A stretch of DNA of 64,000 bases, from NCBI GenBank assembly GCA_004431415.1, contig QPMI01000039.1:124001-188000 (forward strand), given 5' to 3'. Below, piece by piece: positions 17,301-28,800 of the stretch; within the stretch, counting starts at the first letter, position 1, and every line of letters starts with the position of its first letter. The notes beneath the pieces are model-generated. The model was not told the origin of the DNA, did not search any database, and saw nothing but the letters and a program-made list of their open reading frames with translations. The translations under genes were made by a program, and so were the position numbers. This stretch comes from Cyanophora paradoxa (Eukaryota > Glaucocystophyceae > Cyanophorales > Cyanophoraceae).

Positions 17301-17531
17301 ACTCTCGAAAATGATATTATCTTAACAAGTGTCAATTTTACAAACAGCATATATATCTCCGCTGAATTTGTGAGTGGGAACCGTGTTGGTTTCAAAAATA
17401 AATTCACTTGGATTGCTATATTTACTTGTTACTCGGACATCAATTATACGAATGTGCCCCAAAACGAAAGAACCCTTAAACTCCATTGGATTGCTGTCGG
17501 ACCTCTCCAAAACAATAATATTCTCACGTAA
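14322..17531 (+). CDS. Long fibre / receptor-binding protein with tail-fibre repeats
   Basis: This 1,069-residue protein is the largest virion-like product after polB. Proline-rich PIPPIPPLPGLPKPP (~270-285) is followed by about four acidic repeats of the EEYLPDGxDPQEYEY type (~340-425), three WxxIxxKPxxYPPEDHxHDW repeats (~428-495), and three LHAVATSGxYNDL repeats (~870-930). The last two types are typical of phage tail-fibre shafts. The C-terminal ~130 residues may be a globular tip. Copy 4 of the hairpin tag is inside the frame (~residues 147-157). I infer a trimeric adhesin that contacts the host surface. Confidence 0.75.
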   Translation: MSYILKKPVPLRKAPDFVDDRHINIRVFGSTLIDYNADKDIHQTEFNRPAALILRNAHVGAPDIAQRFCLGPAENYVAEIIGSRALPRHLRIASSGTVSKYDSGRLIFRLQNDRGVHTSALRLIDESNAVTNKTAAHITGRILLGEESQTSSDAAPAGISVLASQIQPFPWDLLFTAAREANILYGFDVNQIDTEPATRLDIPGCTLGSILIEADRHLLPALHDSYDLGLRTRQWRNIHGTNIYQDGKKVSTEEEVINIFNYYFGPIVPIPPIPPLPGLPKPPTPDGPGRERVADETVPFGQHIVSWEQVRNKPIFEPKKQIDEQYLPPEIDILELEEYQFVPDEEEYLPDGFDPQEYEYDQYDPNEEEYLPDGLDPQEYEYEQNYEPHEDYLADGLEPPAVEYAQPYEHHEELLPDGLQPEIFEMYLDWEQINNKPARYPPEDHNHDWDEILGKPEKYPPEDHRHDWGDIDGIPPEFPPEDHLHIWSEIREQPTFASAGNVLLGDINNGVSLYQNIDTPERLQLNDYYVNRKGIDAGTTMEGELYIRPPTRNGILGLGGGIEIKDTKPGIYLTSYYADDIPMTGGLISLPSDPANYDDKNAAIQINVTDVSDLDSSRPKLIFSRERLLPDALLGNRDDYKQCEVAWIKTNYNGGVGEGVLEINQRAAAKNIHNETISRVVTEDYLRDNGATIIAGIAVEGAYLPLTGGTVTGDVHAPNFLVDTPNAQTFPVVHPGAEYILDANTPISRVELPTNFTFNLVDVFPNSHNLMYFSSENYLSGAFSPIELSIPKQKVSYKELTDVPAGFSGKWTDITEKPTWSSVAFTGDYYDLSRIPDFTTYIPRWIDQSVIISESTLPFNGTWDRLFTKPNLHAVATSGDYNDLTNTPTAPTLHAVATSGNYNDLVNTPNLHAVATSGNYDDLINTPTSPPTHNHSIELLTNFGNYVNANAYVQQGTANVVIPAGVYYKGDFTTVSGTVTFSTPYNSDPIVNATLENDIILTSVNFTNSIYISAEFVSGNRVGFKNKFTWIAIFTCYSDINYTNVPQNERTLKLHWIAVGPLQNNNILT
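14762..14790 (+). repeat. 29-nt hairpin tag, copy 4 (inside fibre gene)
   Basis: It starts GTCGCAGACAA with GCAGC-GAC-GCTGC, as in copy 1, but here it is internal to an ORF and read in a different frame (SQTSSDAAP). The DNA, not the peptide, is what is conserved. Confidence 0.85.
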
Positions 17532-17551
17532 TTATAAAGAGCAATTTAAAG

Positions 17552-18508
17552 ATGACAACTGTATTCACGCCTGTGTTTTCTTTGAGTGCAAGTGCTGTCC
17601 ACAATGTCCAACACACTGTTTATGATTTATCTCCAAGCCACCCTTCGACTGAGACAGCGAAAACCGATTCTTTTAATGACCAAAGCATACTCAGAGTCAA
17701 AGAACTCCGAGCTGACAAGGCTGATGGAGTCGTTAAAGCTACTCAAATGATCGTATCTAATCGACCCGCAATCTCTTCGGGGCTGGTCACCAAAGAAAAT
17801 CTATATGAAGGTCAACAGGATTCCAAAACGGCTTTTAATCCGGCTGATAGGAATTCGGCGGCTTTTCAAGTTTACAGTGGTGGGGCATGGATTGGGACTG
17901 GACTGAGTGTGAATGGGACAGTGACAGCGACTTCTTATGGGGCTGTGAGTGCAACCACTGGGACGTTTTCAGGTCTCTTGACAGGAAATGGTGGAGTGAA
18001 AACAACTTCTGTCGATTCAGGAGCAGATTCTGATATAGTTTTGAAGCGAAATAATACAACGATAGCCACCATCACAACTTCTGGTCTCAGTTTGGCGGAT
18101 ACTAAATATTTGAAGGCTAATTTTTACCCATCATGTCGTGTTTATCATGCAACATCTACTGCTTATACAGCTGGTCAGGTGATCAAATGGGCAAACATTT
18201 ACTACAATGTTGGGGGATGCTATAATTCAGCTACTGGTATTTTCACATGCCCTGTGGCTGGGATGTATGTTGTATCTTTTGGTGCATATGCTGATTCATC
18301 TACCTGTGATGTTGTGTGTCGACACAACGGTTCATCTACATTTTTAAGTCTTTTGAGTATAAAAACAACTTCAACACAAGGAGGAAGCCCTTGTGCAACA
18401 TTTAAAGCCAATTCGGGCGATTACTTTGATGTTGCTGTGTCCCAAGGGACAGCAACAATTATCGCAAGTCAACAGAGTTTCTGTGTTGCATTAATTTATG
18501 CAGTATAA
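17552..18508 (+). CDS. Fibre with C1q-like head
   Basis: This 318-residue protein has a three-part layout. The N-terminal ~75 residues hold the block LRVKELRADKADGVVKATQ, shared with the next two fibre genes. The middle is Gly/Ser/Thr-rich (SVNGTVTATSYGAVSATTG), a likely shaft. The C-terminal ~125 residues (from CRVYHATSTAYTAGQ) resemble a C1q/TNF-like trimeric head: YYNVGGCYNSATGIFTCPVAG, MYVVSFGAYAD, and a final FCVALIYAV strand. C1q-like heads are used as binding domains in many fibres. It starts 20 nt after the long fibre gene. Confidence 0.72.
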   Translation: MTTVFTPVFSLSASAVHNVQHTVYDLSPSHPSTETAKTDSFNDQSILRVKELRADKADGVVKATQMIVSNRPAISSGLVTKENLYEGQQDSKTAFNPADRNSAAFQVYSGGAWIGTGLSVNGTVTATSYGAVSATTGTFSGLLTGNGGVKTTSVDSGADSDIVLKRNNTTIATITTSGLSLADTKYLKANFYPSCRVYHATSTAYTAGQVIKWANIYYNVGGCYNSATGIFTCPVAGMYVVSFGAYADSSTCDVVCRHNGSSTFLSLLSIKTTSTQGGSPCATFKANSGDYFDVAVSQGTATIIASQQSFCVALIYAV

Positions 18509-18529
18509 TAAAATGTTTTGCTATAATAA

Positions 18530-18793
18530 ATGTCGAACATCTACCAAGTGGTTCTAACTGATACTGAAAAACTGGGAATGGAATACTGTGCCTACTCTGT
18601 TCAGGATTGGATCGATAATGCTGCTCATAATCGGGCGAGAATTGCGATTGATGAGATTGTGGACAAAGAAGTTAAATCGTGTATTGCCGCTGGAATTCCG
18701 ATTCCACTCACAAAGGAAGCGATTGTAGAGCAAGCGTTTGCAAGGGGGACTGTTCGAAAGGCAAGCGAAATTCCTGTGAGTGCTCCTATGTAA
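18530..18793 (+). CDS. Small conserved fibre-neighbour protein, 87 aa
   Basis: This predicted helical protein contains VQDWIDNAAHNRARIAIDEI followed by VDKEV. A WIxNAxxNRAR-type motif occurs in small proteins beside tail-fibre genes of some phages; their function is not firmly known to me. The gene sits 21 nt after the C1q-like fibre and has ATAATAA before its ATG. A role in fibre assembly is possible but unproven. Confidence 0.55.
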   Translation: MSNIYQVVLTDTEKLGMEYCAYSVQDWIDNAAHNRARIAIDEIVDKEVKSCIAAGIPIPLTKEAIVEQAFARGTVRKASEIPVSAPM

Positions 18794-18924
18794 AGAACTC
18801 GAATTCGAAGAATGAGAGATGGGTTAATTGTTATTTTTCATAGATCATGCATAAGAAAGGCATGTATCTTGCATGTCCTTCTTGAAAGTCGTTTATTTTT
18901 CTTTCCTTCTTAGTAAAAGAAGCA

Positions 18925-19770
18925 ATGGGTGAATATAATCGAGTTCAACTTCCAATATATTCCCTTGGATCCCCTGCTATGCACTTTCGCCAGCATGAAG
19001 TAAATGATGAGGTTCGTGGATTAGAATCCACAGAGAGACCCAATTCCAATGGTAACTCCTTTGATAAGAATTCGATTATTCGAGTTAAAGAACTTCGAGC
19101 CGACAAAAACTCAGGTGTGGTTAAAACAACTCGACTTCTTGTGACTAATGCCAACTTCTTTCAACCTACCAATGGAGGCCCTGATGCTTACAGTGTAAAT
19201 CTGAAAGCTCTTGATTTCGATAAAAACACTGCTGCTGCTACAATTCGTTCAGGCGGTGCTTTTATTGGTGGAGGTTGCCGTGTATCCGGTCAACTCTCTT
19301 CATCTGTTTCGTTTAATGATGTCCCTGATACTCTCGATCAAAATGTAGAGAATCCACAGCGTATTAGATTATATACACCTGTTGCACAGCAACCATTTGT
19401 TCAATTTTACGTAGGTTATACAGTTACACTTGCAACCTCTGAACTAATTGAAGGAACCAAAAGAGTAATGAGAGGTCTCGCCATTCCAAACGCCATGCTC
19501 TCTTTATGTAGAGCCAACAACAACCAGCCAGGTCACAGGTACTATTTCAGTGTGCAGGGATATGATCATTTCGGCACAGGCTTCTGTGTTTATAACAATA
19601 ATTTCACTTACGATTTGTTTGTTACAGACATTGGCAAATATACTATAACAATTATCGGTTTGAGAACAGATATAGCAGCTGTTTCAGTTCTCAGAGGTGT
19701 TACTCCTGATACTCTTTCAGTATCAGGGTTTTACCAGGAACCAGATGTGATCGATGACCCCACTCCCTAA
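18925..19770 (+). CDS. Fibre-family protein 2
   Basis: This 281-residue protein shares the N-terminal module with its neighbours: IIRVKELRADKNSGVVKTTR, then LLVTNANF. It continues with a Gly-rich segment (RSGGAFIGGGCRVSG) and a different C-terminal domain without the C1q pattern. The shared N-terminus probably attaches to the same capsid partner, while the C-terminus determines binding. It is preceded by a 131-bp gap with no gene. Confidence 0.65.
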   Translation: MGEYNRVQLPIYSLGSPAMHFRQHEVNDEVRGLESTERPNSNGNSFDKNSIIRVKELRADKNSGVVKTTRLLVTNANFFQPTNGGPDAYSVNLKALDFDKNTAAATIRSGGAFIGGGCRVSGQLSSSVSFNDVPDTLDQNVENPQRIRLYTPVAQQPFVQFYVGYTVTLATSELIEGTKRVMRGLAIPNAMLSLCRANNNQPGHRYYFSVQGYDHFGTGFCVYNNNFTYDLFVTDIGKYTITIIGLRTDIAAVSVLRGVTPDTLSVSGFYQEPDVIDDPTP

Positions 19771-19794
19771 AATATATATATATGTTTAATATAA

Positions 19795-20627
19795 ATGGCT
19801 GAACCACCTCCAATTGAGCGTATTGTTACAGCACAGCTTTCATTAGCTGCACCAGCTAACCACGTTCTGCAGCATGCTACTTTCGATGATGTAGAAGGTC
19901 TGCAATCAACAGAGGTTCAACCTACGATGAACACCTTCGGTTCCACCCATAAACTGAGATTGCAGGAACTCAGGTGCGATAAAAATAATGGTATAGTTAA
20001 GACCACGAAATTACTTGTAACTAATGCGAATTTTAGTGCCCATTATGGTGATCCAGACAGTTATGGCGCCCCTCTTTCGACTTATTCTTTCGAGTCTAGG
20101 TCAGGAGCTATTAACTGCAAGACGGGGGAGCATATATTGGTGATGGTTTGCGGGTTGGTGGAGCTGTTGGTGCTCCTCTCTTTGTTAATGATCAACCAAA
20201 CCCTATTGATCCTAACACGAGAATTCGAACCTATTTGCCAAGTATGAATGCACCATATATTATAAAGATCTTCCCAATCGTTGTTAATGAGCAGACATCA
20301 GTAGTTGATTCTCTTGTGGAAATTGGTGACCACTACAAGGTGGTTGTTGATATCCCTCCAGACGTCTACGCTGTTTGTCAAGTAGAGGGTGGAACCCCAA
20401 ACATTGCTGTGGTGATTACTCCATATGATAATTTCGGGATCGCTTATCATGGTGTAAATTTCGGCCTTGAAGACTACCAGTTCTTGGTGAGAGCTACAAA
20501 ATTCGGTATTTATAAATGCATTCTCTATGCAGAAAGAACCGATGCTATCGCAAGGCAGAATACCTATGCGGAGTACTACGGCACTAATAGGTACTTCCCC
20601 ATTTTCGGACAGGATACTGCCCCGTAG
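19795..20627 (+). pseudogene. Fibre-family protein 3, frameshifted
   Basis: The N-terminus (RLQELRCDKNNGIVKTTKLL, then VTNANF) is clearly homologous to fibre protein 2. After position ~20,128 the frame drifts to meaningless sequence that stops at 20,247. The expected continuation (DGLRVGGAVGAPLFVND ... YFPIFGQDTAP) lies in another frame, open to 20,627. The switch point is a run of five G at 20,124-20,128; one extra base would join the frames. Options are a true 1-nt loss, a homopolymer sequencing error, or programmed slippage. The C-terminal half still aligns with fibre protein 2 (RIRxYxP, YDxFG), so the break is recent. Confidence 0.7.
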
Positions 20628-20998
20628 AGAATATCCCTAATTATTTGCCGAGGCCTCTGATAATGGCCTCATGTCTTGCAGGGCTGTTTGAGTTGCTACA
20701 TCATTTCCATGCACACTCCCGCTTGCAATCCCAGTGCTGCACAGCGGATCTTGACCTTTCCTTTGGTGGTGATCATGACAGCAACAGCGCCAACCGTGAA
20801 GCTGAACGCGAAGCTCTTCAGCACGCAGAAGATCTAGCACCGCCCGGTGCGCACTACCAGAGGCCCCGGACTCCGTCAATAACGTACCATCTATATCAGG
20901 ATGCTTGAAGGCTCGCTGAGGCGGCCTGGACATCCTTTTTGTTTGCTTTTGAAAAATAAACAGCTAGCCGTTTTGAACAGTCCAGCTGCTGCAGCTCG
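20628..20998. other. Right-end gap, no confident gene
   Basis: Base composition here is more GC-rich than the fibre genes. On the minus strand a short frame reads FAFSFTVGAVAVMITTKGKV and ends soon after; it has no usable start and is not called. No other feature was recognised before the sub-terminal repeats. Confidence 0.4.
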
Positions 20999-21098
20999 GA
21001 TAGATCGGAAACACAAACACAAACTACTATCATCGAATCTCGCCGAAATTTTTGTTGATAGATCGGAAACACAAACATAAACTACTATCACCGAATCT
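20999..21098 (+). repeat. Sub-terminal 42-bp tandem repeat at the right end
   Basis: Bases 20,999-21,040 (GATAGATCGGAAACACAAAC...) recur at 21,057-21,098 with two mismatches. The second copy is part of the right TIR. The left end has no matching extra copy at the mirrored position. Confidence 0.85.
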
Positions 21099-21126
21099 AA
21101 ATTCCTAACTAAAGCTAGCTTCAAGG
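21044..21126 (-). repeat. Right terminal inverted repeat
   Basis: This is the reverse complement of 1-83. The element probably extends a little further: the next ~44 bases stay AT-rich before the GC-rich host sequence starts. Confidence 0.93.
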
Positions 21127-21530
21127 AACATCTAAAGCACACACTAAATAATCACATAGGAGATAGCTGGTAGACCGGCGCATGGGGGGCCGCCTCTCTC
21201 TTCCTGATTTTTCAATAGAAAACTCTCCAAAGTACTCCTATAATACTCCCTCAAAGGGAACAGGGCCGGTGTTGACCCTAGGGTCTAGGGTAGACGTAGA
21301 TCCAGAGAGCTCAAATGAGGGGGCTGGGGACGTAGCTAGGGTGTGTGGGAGGGGCGGGGATCTGGAGAGAGGGTGGGGGTCGGGGGCTGGGCCCACCGCG
21401 GCAACGCAATTTACATTTTTTAACCTGCAGCTGCATTCGAATTCGATTGCACAGCGCATCAAGTGCATCATGATCAGGTGCGCCTCAGGCCTTGCCCAAG
21501 CTGGTTAATCATCAACTATATCCGCTGCGC

Positions 21531-23613
<2,083 letters not shown>

Positions 23614-24417
23614 ACAACGGCGCCGTTGACGTCGACGTCGACGTCGCTTCTGACTTCAAATGATCATAATCATGGGCAGCTCTCTGTGTATACGTATTTT
23701 CCCAGCTCATCAAGATTGTTATCAATGCATCAAAATACTTGACGTATTCTGCATGCATCCAGTCAATTAAATTACAATTGGGGGTCAAGCACAAACTGAG
23801 AGGAATTCCCCGTTTGAATCGTTCGAATTCGAATCGTTTGAATTCGAATCGTTCGAATTCGAACGAGGCGGCTGCACGTTTCATTTTATTTACAGTCTGG
23901 TCATTTGATTTACAGTCCGACGGTCTGGCATCATGGCATGCGCATATCTCATTCCACGGTTGTTCGCATTCAAAAATGATTTTTCTCCGAGACTCTTCAG
24001 GCTTGCTCAATTCCCAGGCTGCCGCGCGCGGCAGCACGTGTATATCTGCAGCACACTGTGACACGTACAAAGACACTGATCATGACTGATCATGAGATCG
24101 AGTCGAAGCGAAGCGATCATGATCATGAGACTCTGAGAGCGGCGAGACGTTCTAGCGATTGCTGCAGCTGTGCGCTCAAAATCGTTATTATGTAACGAAT
24201 TTAATTCGAAGTCGACATCGACTTGCCCACAGAATGCGTCAACGTTGCATTAATATTGCATCCGAGTCACAATTGCGAGCTGCAGACGATCATATGTACA
24301 CATGCACACTCGAGCTGAATCGAAGGGATGCATATCATTGTATGGCGCCGGCCCCGGCCCGCTTGAGCCCAAGCTAAGCTCGAGCTCGAGGGGCTAATTA
24401 TTTATTTATAGTTATAA
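23614..24417. other. Intergenic region with EcoRI-like palindromic repeats
   Basis: No gene was recognised. Bases ~23,816-23,866 repeat a GTTCGAATTCGAATC unit about three times. Bases ~24,076-24,130 are dense in TGATCATGA palindromes. The flanking beta-helix (plus) and CHRD (minus) genes converge here. Confidence 0.5.
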
Positions 24418-25422
24418 TTAGGCCGTGCCGGTCGCGGGCTGCGCGGCGCTCCCGAAGTTCCCCAGGACCTCCACAGAGGGCGCCGGCCCCGCTGCGACGC
24501 CGGCGGCCGCGGCCGCGGCCGCCGCCACCGATGAGCTCTAGATCTGGACTGAGGGGACCCGAGGCAAACGAATCGGGCGCACTGTTCCAGATGAGGTTGG
24601 CACGGATCTCGCCGTCGGGAATTTTGGGGAAGGCCTCCGTGTGCAGATTGTAGTAGTACTGGTTCGCAGTGATATTCTTGAACTGCTCCGCCGTGATGTC
24701 GATCCGGACCTGCATGAAAATTATCATAATCAGGAGCGCATGCGCATGTAATATTAAATTAAAGGCGATTCGATCGGCCTCTCCCACGCACAGCCGTGAG
24801 CTCTTTCTCCGCAGGCAGGGGGATCTGGATATCGGCGTTCTGAGCATTTCGCACATCATGATTAGTCGACGTCGCGATGGCGATCGCGCAGCATCGGATA
24901 ATAATTTAGGATTCGATCCAGCGGGGGAGGGGGCTTCTTCTTCGAAATTCGCACGTTAAAGACTTGGTGCGGCCCGTGGAGGTGCGAAAAAACGGGATTC
25001 GTCGCCGGCCTGCGCATGGGCGCGATTTTGCGGTCAACGCTAGCGCTGGCACGTTAACGTTGCGCATGCGCGTTCAGCTGCGCATGCAGCGCCAGGGCTT
25101 ACGCCTTCGCGAGGCGCGTCCAGATGAGGCCCACGAAGGCGTCGCCCGATGAGTTCACGACGAGGAGCGCCCGTCCCCACGCCGGCGTGACCACGAACCT
25201 GCGCGGTCGCGCGCGCGGCCCGATCCGATCGAATTTAATTCGCGCCCTGATCGCGAGTTTGAAACGGATGCCGACGCGGGCGCACGGGACTGCCTGGAAG
25301 CCATCGGACACGCCGATGGCGAAGCCTTGGTACGTCCCCCCCGCGGCCGCGGCGCCGGCGGAGGCGGCCGCGAGGCCGGCGCACACCAAGGCGGCGAGCA
25401 GAAGGGCGGAGCGGGGAGCCAT
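24418..25422 (-). CDS. Secreted CHRD-domain protein (spliced)
   Basis: The ATG at 25,422 opens a clear signal peptide (MAPRSALLLAALVCAGLAAA). A later exon carries ITAEQFKNITANQYYYNLHT, then EAFPKIPDGEIRANL, a match to the CHRD pattern (YxNxHTxxxPxGEIRxxL). An intermediate piece at ~25,090-25,190 (VNSSGDAFVGLIWT) may be another exon. The most likely C-terminus is in a frame ending PSVEVLGNFGSAAQPATGTA before TAA at 24,418; another splice or a frame change near 24,540 is needed to reach it. CHRD proteins are extracellular and metal- or matrix-related in other organisms; the role here is unknown. Confidence 0.55.
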
Positions 25423-25837
25423 ATTTTGCGATTTTCGCGCGAATTCGATCGACTTCTGCCCGGCGCGCGGAGAAATCGAAATCAGCGCGAATTCTATCGA
25501 AATCGGCGGCGAGCGCGTATACGTAGCGCTATAGCTATAGCTATAGCATGCGCATGCGCAGCCACCGTGTGCATGATTATGCGCGCGACGCCGCGTCGAC
25601 ACACCGGCCGGCTCGGAATTCGAATCTCGAAGCTCGAATTTTAAGAGACGTCGACCGGCGGCGGGATTCCTCGATCTACATTTCCCATGGCCACCCCCTC
25701 TAGATTTCCGATGGGAGCATGCATATGCATTTTGCCACCCTCGCTCGCGGTAGTCTCATGTGCACGCTCCAATCCGAACACACGTGACATTTTGTTTCTC
25801 ATGGCGTGATTTGTCGATCGTGAGCAACAATTGCCGC
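25423..25837. other. Intergenic region between CHRD gene and NUP188 3' end
   Basis: No gene was recognised. A short GCTATA tandem (25,529-25,548) is followed by GCATGCGCATGCGC. This region must include the CHRD promoter and NUP188 3' UTR. Confidence 0.45.
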
Positions 25838-28800
25838 TCAGCCGGCGAAGGCGGCGGGGAGGAGGGAGAGGACCCGCGACTCCAGCGCCCGCGCGCACCG
25901 CCCCGCGTCCGGCGACTGCGGCGGGGCCCCGGAAGCCCCCGCCCCCGCCCCGGATCCCCCCGCCGCGGCCGGCGCGGGGGCCGAGAGGAGCTGCGCCGCG
26001 CGCGAGGCGAGCGGGAGCACTGCGGGGGTCGGCCGGGGGTCATGATCAGGACCGGAAATTCGGCGGAAATTCGAGGCGGAGCGCACCCTCCTCGGCGACC
26101 CAGGCGCGCCACTCGCGCGCGGCGGCCGTCGCGGCGCCCGACCCGACGACGGACGCCACCGGCGCGGCGAGCACGCCCGCCTCGCCCCCCGCCTCGCCCA
26201 TCGGCTGCGGAGCAGTAAGCTTAAGCCTCGTAGCAACCAAATACTGAATCTAGAAATAGATGGGGACCTGGGGTGCGGCGGGGGCGGGGAGGGTGCGGCC
26301 GTAGGCCCCGACGTGGGCGACGAGGAGGCCCGTACCCATCTCCAGCGCCAGCCGCGCCGCGTCCGCCGCCTGCGCGAAGAACTCAGAGCGGGGCGTAGCT
26401 ATCTAGGCGCGGAGGGGTACGGACCTCCTCCTCAAGGGCGGCGGAGGCGGAGGCGGAGGCGGAGGCGGAGTGCGCGTGAGAGCCGTGGCCGTGGCCGTGG
26501 CCGTGGCCGGCGGGGGCCGGGGGCGGGGGCATCGCCTCCGCCTGCGCCCGCTGCTGCTGCGCCTGCACAGCGCCTCAGATCCCGCCGGAAACAGACGCAG
26601 TCGAATGAGGTCTAATACTGTCTCATACTGTAAGGTTAAGAACAGCAGGAGATCTAGCTCCAGACTTTGACTCCGGGAGGGGCCGGGGGGGACGGGGGGG
26701 GGGGGGGGGGGGAGGGGGGGGGACCTGGGAGAGGGCGGCGGCGGCCATCTGCGTCACGGAGAGGAGCAGCCCCAGCGGCGCCTGCGGGGCAGAGAAGCTC
26801 AGGTGAGAGAAGCTCAGGCGAGAATGAAGGGCTGGTCGGAGAAAACAGGGCGGGCCGGGGCGTGGGGGCGGGGCGGGCGGGTGCAGCGCGCCGGGCGGGG
26901 TGAGAGGGAGGGAGGGGACGGGGCGGGCAGGGCGTGGGGGCGGGCGAGGCGGGAGGGGCGGGCGAAGGTAGGAGCTCGATAGAGGAATCTCTAAGAAGGC
27001 TCTGAGAGGGGCGGCGGGCCCGGGGCGTGCGCCCAGGCCAGATGCGAATCTAATCCAGGGGCGACAGGGAGTGACGGGGCGGGCGGGCGGGCGGGCCTGG
27101 CCGTAGGCGAAGCGGGAGGTGGAGAGGGGCCGCGTCTCCGGGGAAAAGGGCAGCGCCGCGAGCTCCCGCGGCCCGGGGCCCTCCGCCACCTCCGGGTACG
27201 CCTGGTACCTGCGCATGCCCCCCGGCGGCTCAGAGGGGGCCGGGGCGTCTAAAAAGTCTAAGAGCATATTCGCTTGGCGAGGCGAGGCGGGGCGGGGCGG
27301 GGCGGGGCGGGCGCGGGCGGACAGGTGGCGGAGGGCGGAGGCGACGAGGCGGAAGAGGGCCGCCCGCCCCCGCGCCGCGTGGTCCTGCGCCGCCGCAGCG
27401 AGCTCAAGGCGGGGCGGGGAGAGGGGGGCCGGGGGGAGCGCACGCGCTCGCCGCCGGTGCCGGCGGGGGCCGCTCGTCCGCGGAGGGGCCCCCACCGCGG
27501 CACCCGAGCGCCGTCGTCGCCTGCGCGCGCGCGGGCCGGCGCGTAAGAGGCCGAGTCGGCTTGGGTTGAGACTGGCTATTGATCATTAATATATTAAGGG
27601 GGGGGGGGGGGGGGGGGTGGGGGGCGGGGGGAGGACCTGGAGGCCGGCCCGGACGAGGGACTGGAGGGCGGAGAGGAACGCCCCGTGCACCGCAGCGCAA
27701 GCCCCGCCCCCTCTGCGCGGCGAAAGAGTAGTCAGAGGTGGCCAGAGTGAGTCAAGCTACGTTGCGCTTAGATTAGAGCAGTCCAGTGTGGTTCGGAGAG
27801 GTTTCGCTCGTTTAGTTCGGTTCAATTCGGTTAAGTAGTCAGTTGTTTGGTTAGAAAGGCTTAGCGCGCCGTCGAGGTGGCCGTGGCGGCGGGGAGAGCC
27901 GAGCGACGCGAGGAGCGCCGCCGCCGCCTCCGACGCCCGCAGCGTCCCGAGGGTCACGCCGCCCCCGCCCGCCGCCTCCGCCGCCAGCGGCGAGAAGAGC
28001 GCCGGGGCCGCCTCCATGAGCCAGCCTGGGTACGGGGTTGAAGGGGGGAGGATTGAGGTAGATATATAGGTGGAGCACGGACGGACCGGCGGCGGGGGCG
28101 GGGGCGGCCGGGGCGATGTGCGCCAGCGCGTCGAGCGCCGCGCACCAGACGCGGTGCGCGGGGGCGCGGCGGGGGGCCCGGGGGCGCGTGCGCGTAGGCG
28201 GCCGGCGGCGTGCCGCGCGGGCCGGCGGGCCGGCGGCCGTCAGCGCGTCCAGGAGGCGCAGGAGGACTTCGCTGGCGCCGTGGGCGGCCAGCGCGGGGTG
28301 CAGGGGCGCCGGGGCCGCCAGCAGCAGCAGGCACGCCGCCTCGGCCTCAGCGTCGGCGGCGGGGTCCGGGGAGGCGGGGGGGTACGAGGCGAGGCGGGCG
28401 AGGGAGGCGGGGATGAGGGCGGGGCGGAGGAGGAGGTCGCAGGATAGGGCGCCGGAGGAGGGGCCGGGGCCCGGGGGGGAGAGGGCCGCCCACTTGGGGC
28501 CACCGAGCGTCCGCACGAGCGCCTGCGCCACGAGCCTGGCGGGCCGCGCGTCGGAGGCGTCAGGATACAGAGGAAGGGCGTCGAGGAAAGGGAAGGATCT
28601 CTAGGCGGGGCGGCCGCACCGGACGTCGCGCTCGAGGGCGTCGCCGGCCGCCTGCGCCGCCCCGCACCCCGCCTCCAGCAGCGCCCTGCGCCAAGGGGGA
28701 AGGATCAGATGGAGGATGCGGACGGAAGAGAAAGCTAGGGGGGGCACCGCGCGGCGGCGGCGAGGTCGGAGGAGGGGGCCGGGGGCGCGGGGGAGCCCGG

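Larger units (their letters stand above)
1..21170. mobile_element. Integrated Polinton-like virus (PLV/Maverick-type)
   Basis: The segment has terminal inverted repeats, a protein-primed PolB, an rve-family integrase, an A32-like packaging ATPase, a probable jelly-roll capsid protein and a fibre block. This is the known PLV/Polinton toolkit. It is intron-free and AT-richer, while the following DNA is very GC-rich with intron-split genes. The window opens inside the left TIR, so the true left end and any target-site duplication cannot be seen. The right edge is approximate: the last identifiable TIR base is 21,126 and base composition changes near 21,170. No adenovirus-type cysteine protease or helicase was recognised. 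All core genes are open, so this may be a recent or still competent provirus. Confidence 0.9.

Noticed and set aside
20637-20933. 98-codon minus-strand frame and 87-codon plus-strand frame at the right end of the virus
   Set aside because: No recognisable motif, no promoter box, low-confidence starts; a third minus frame looks equally plausible and is truncated.
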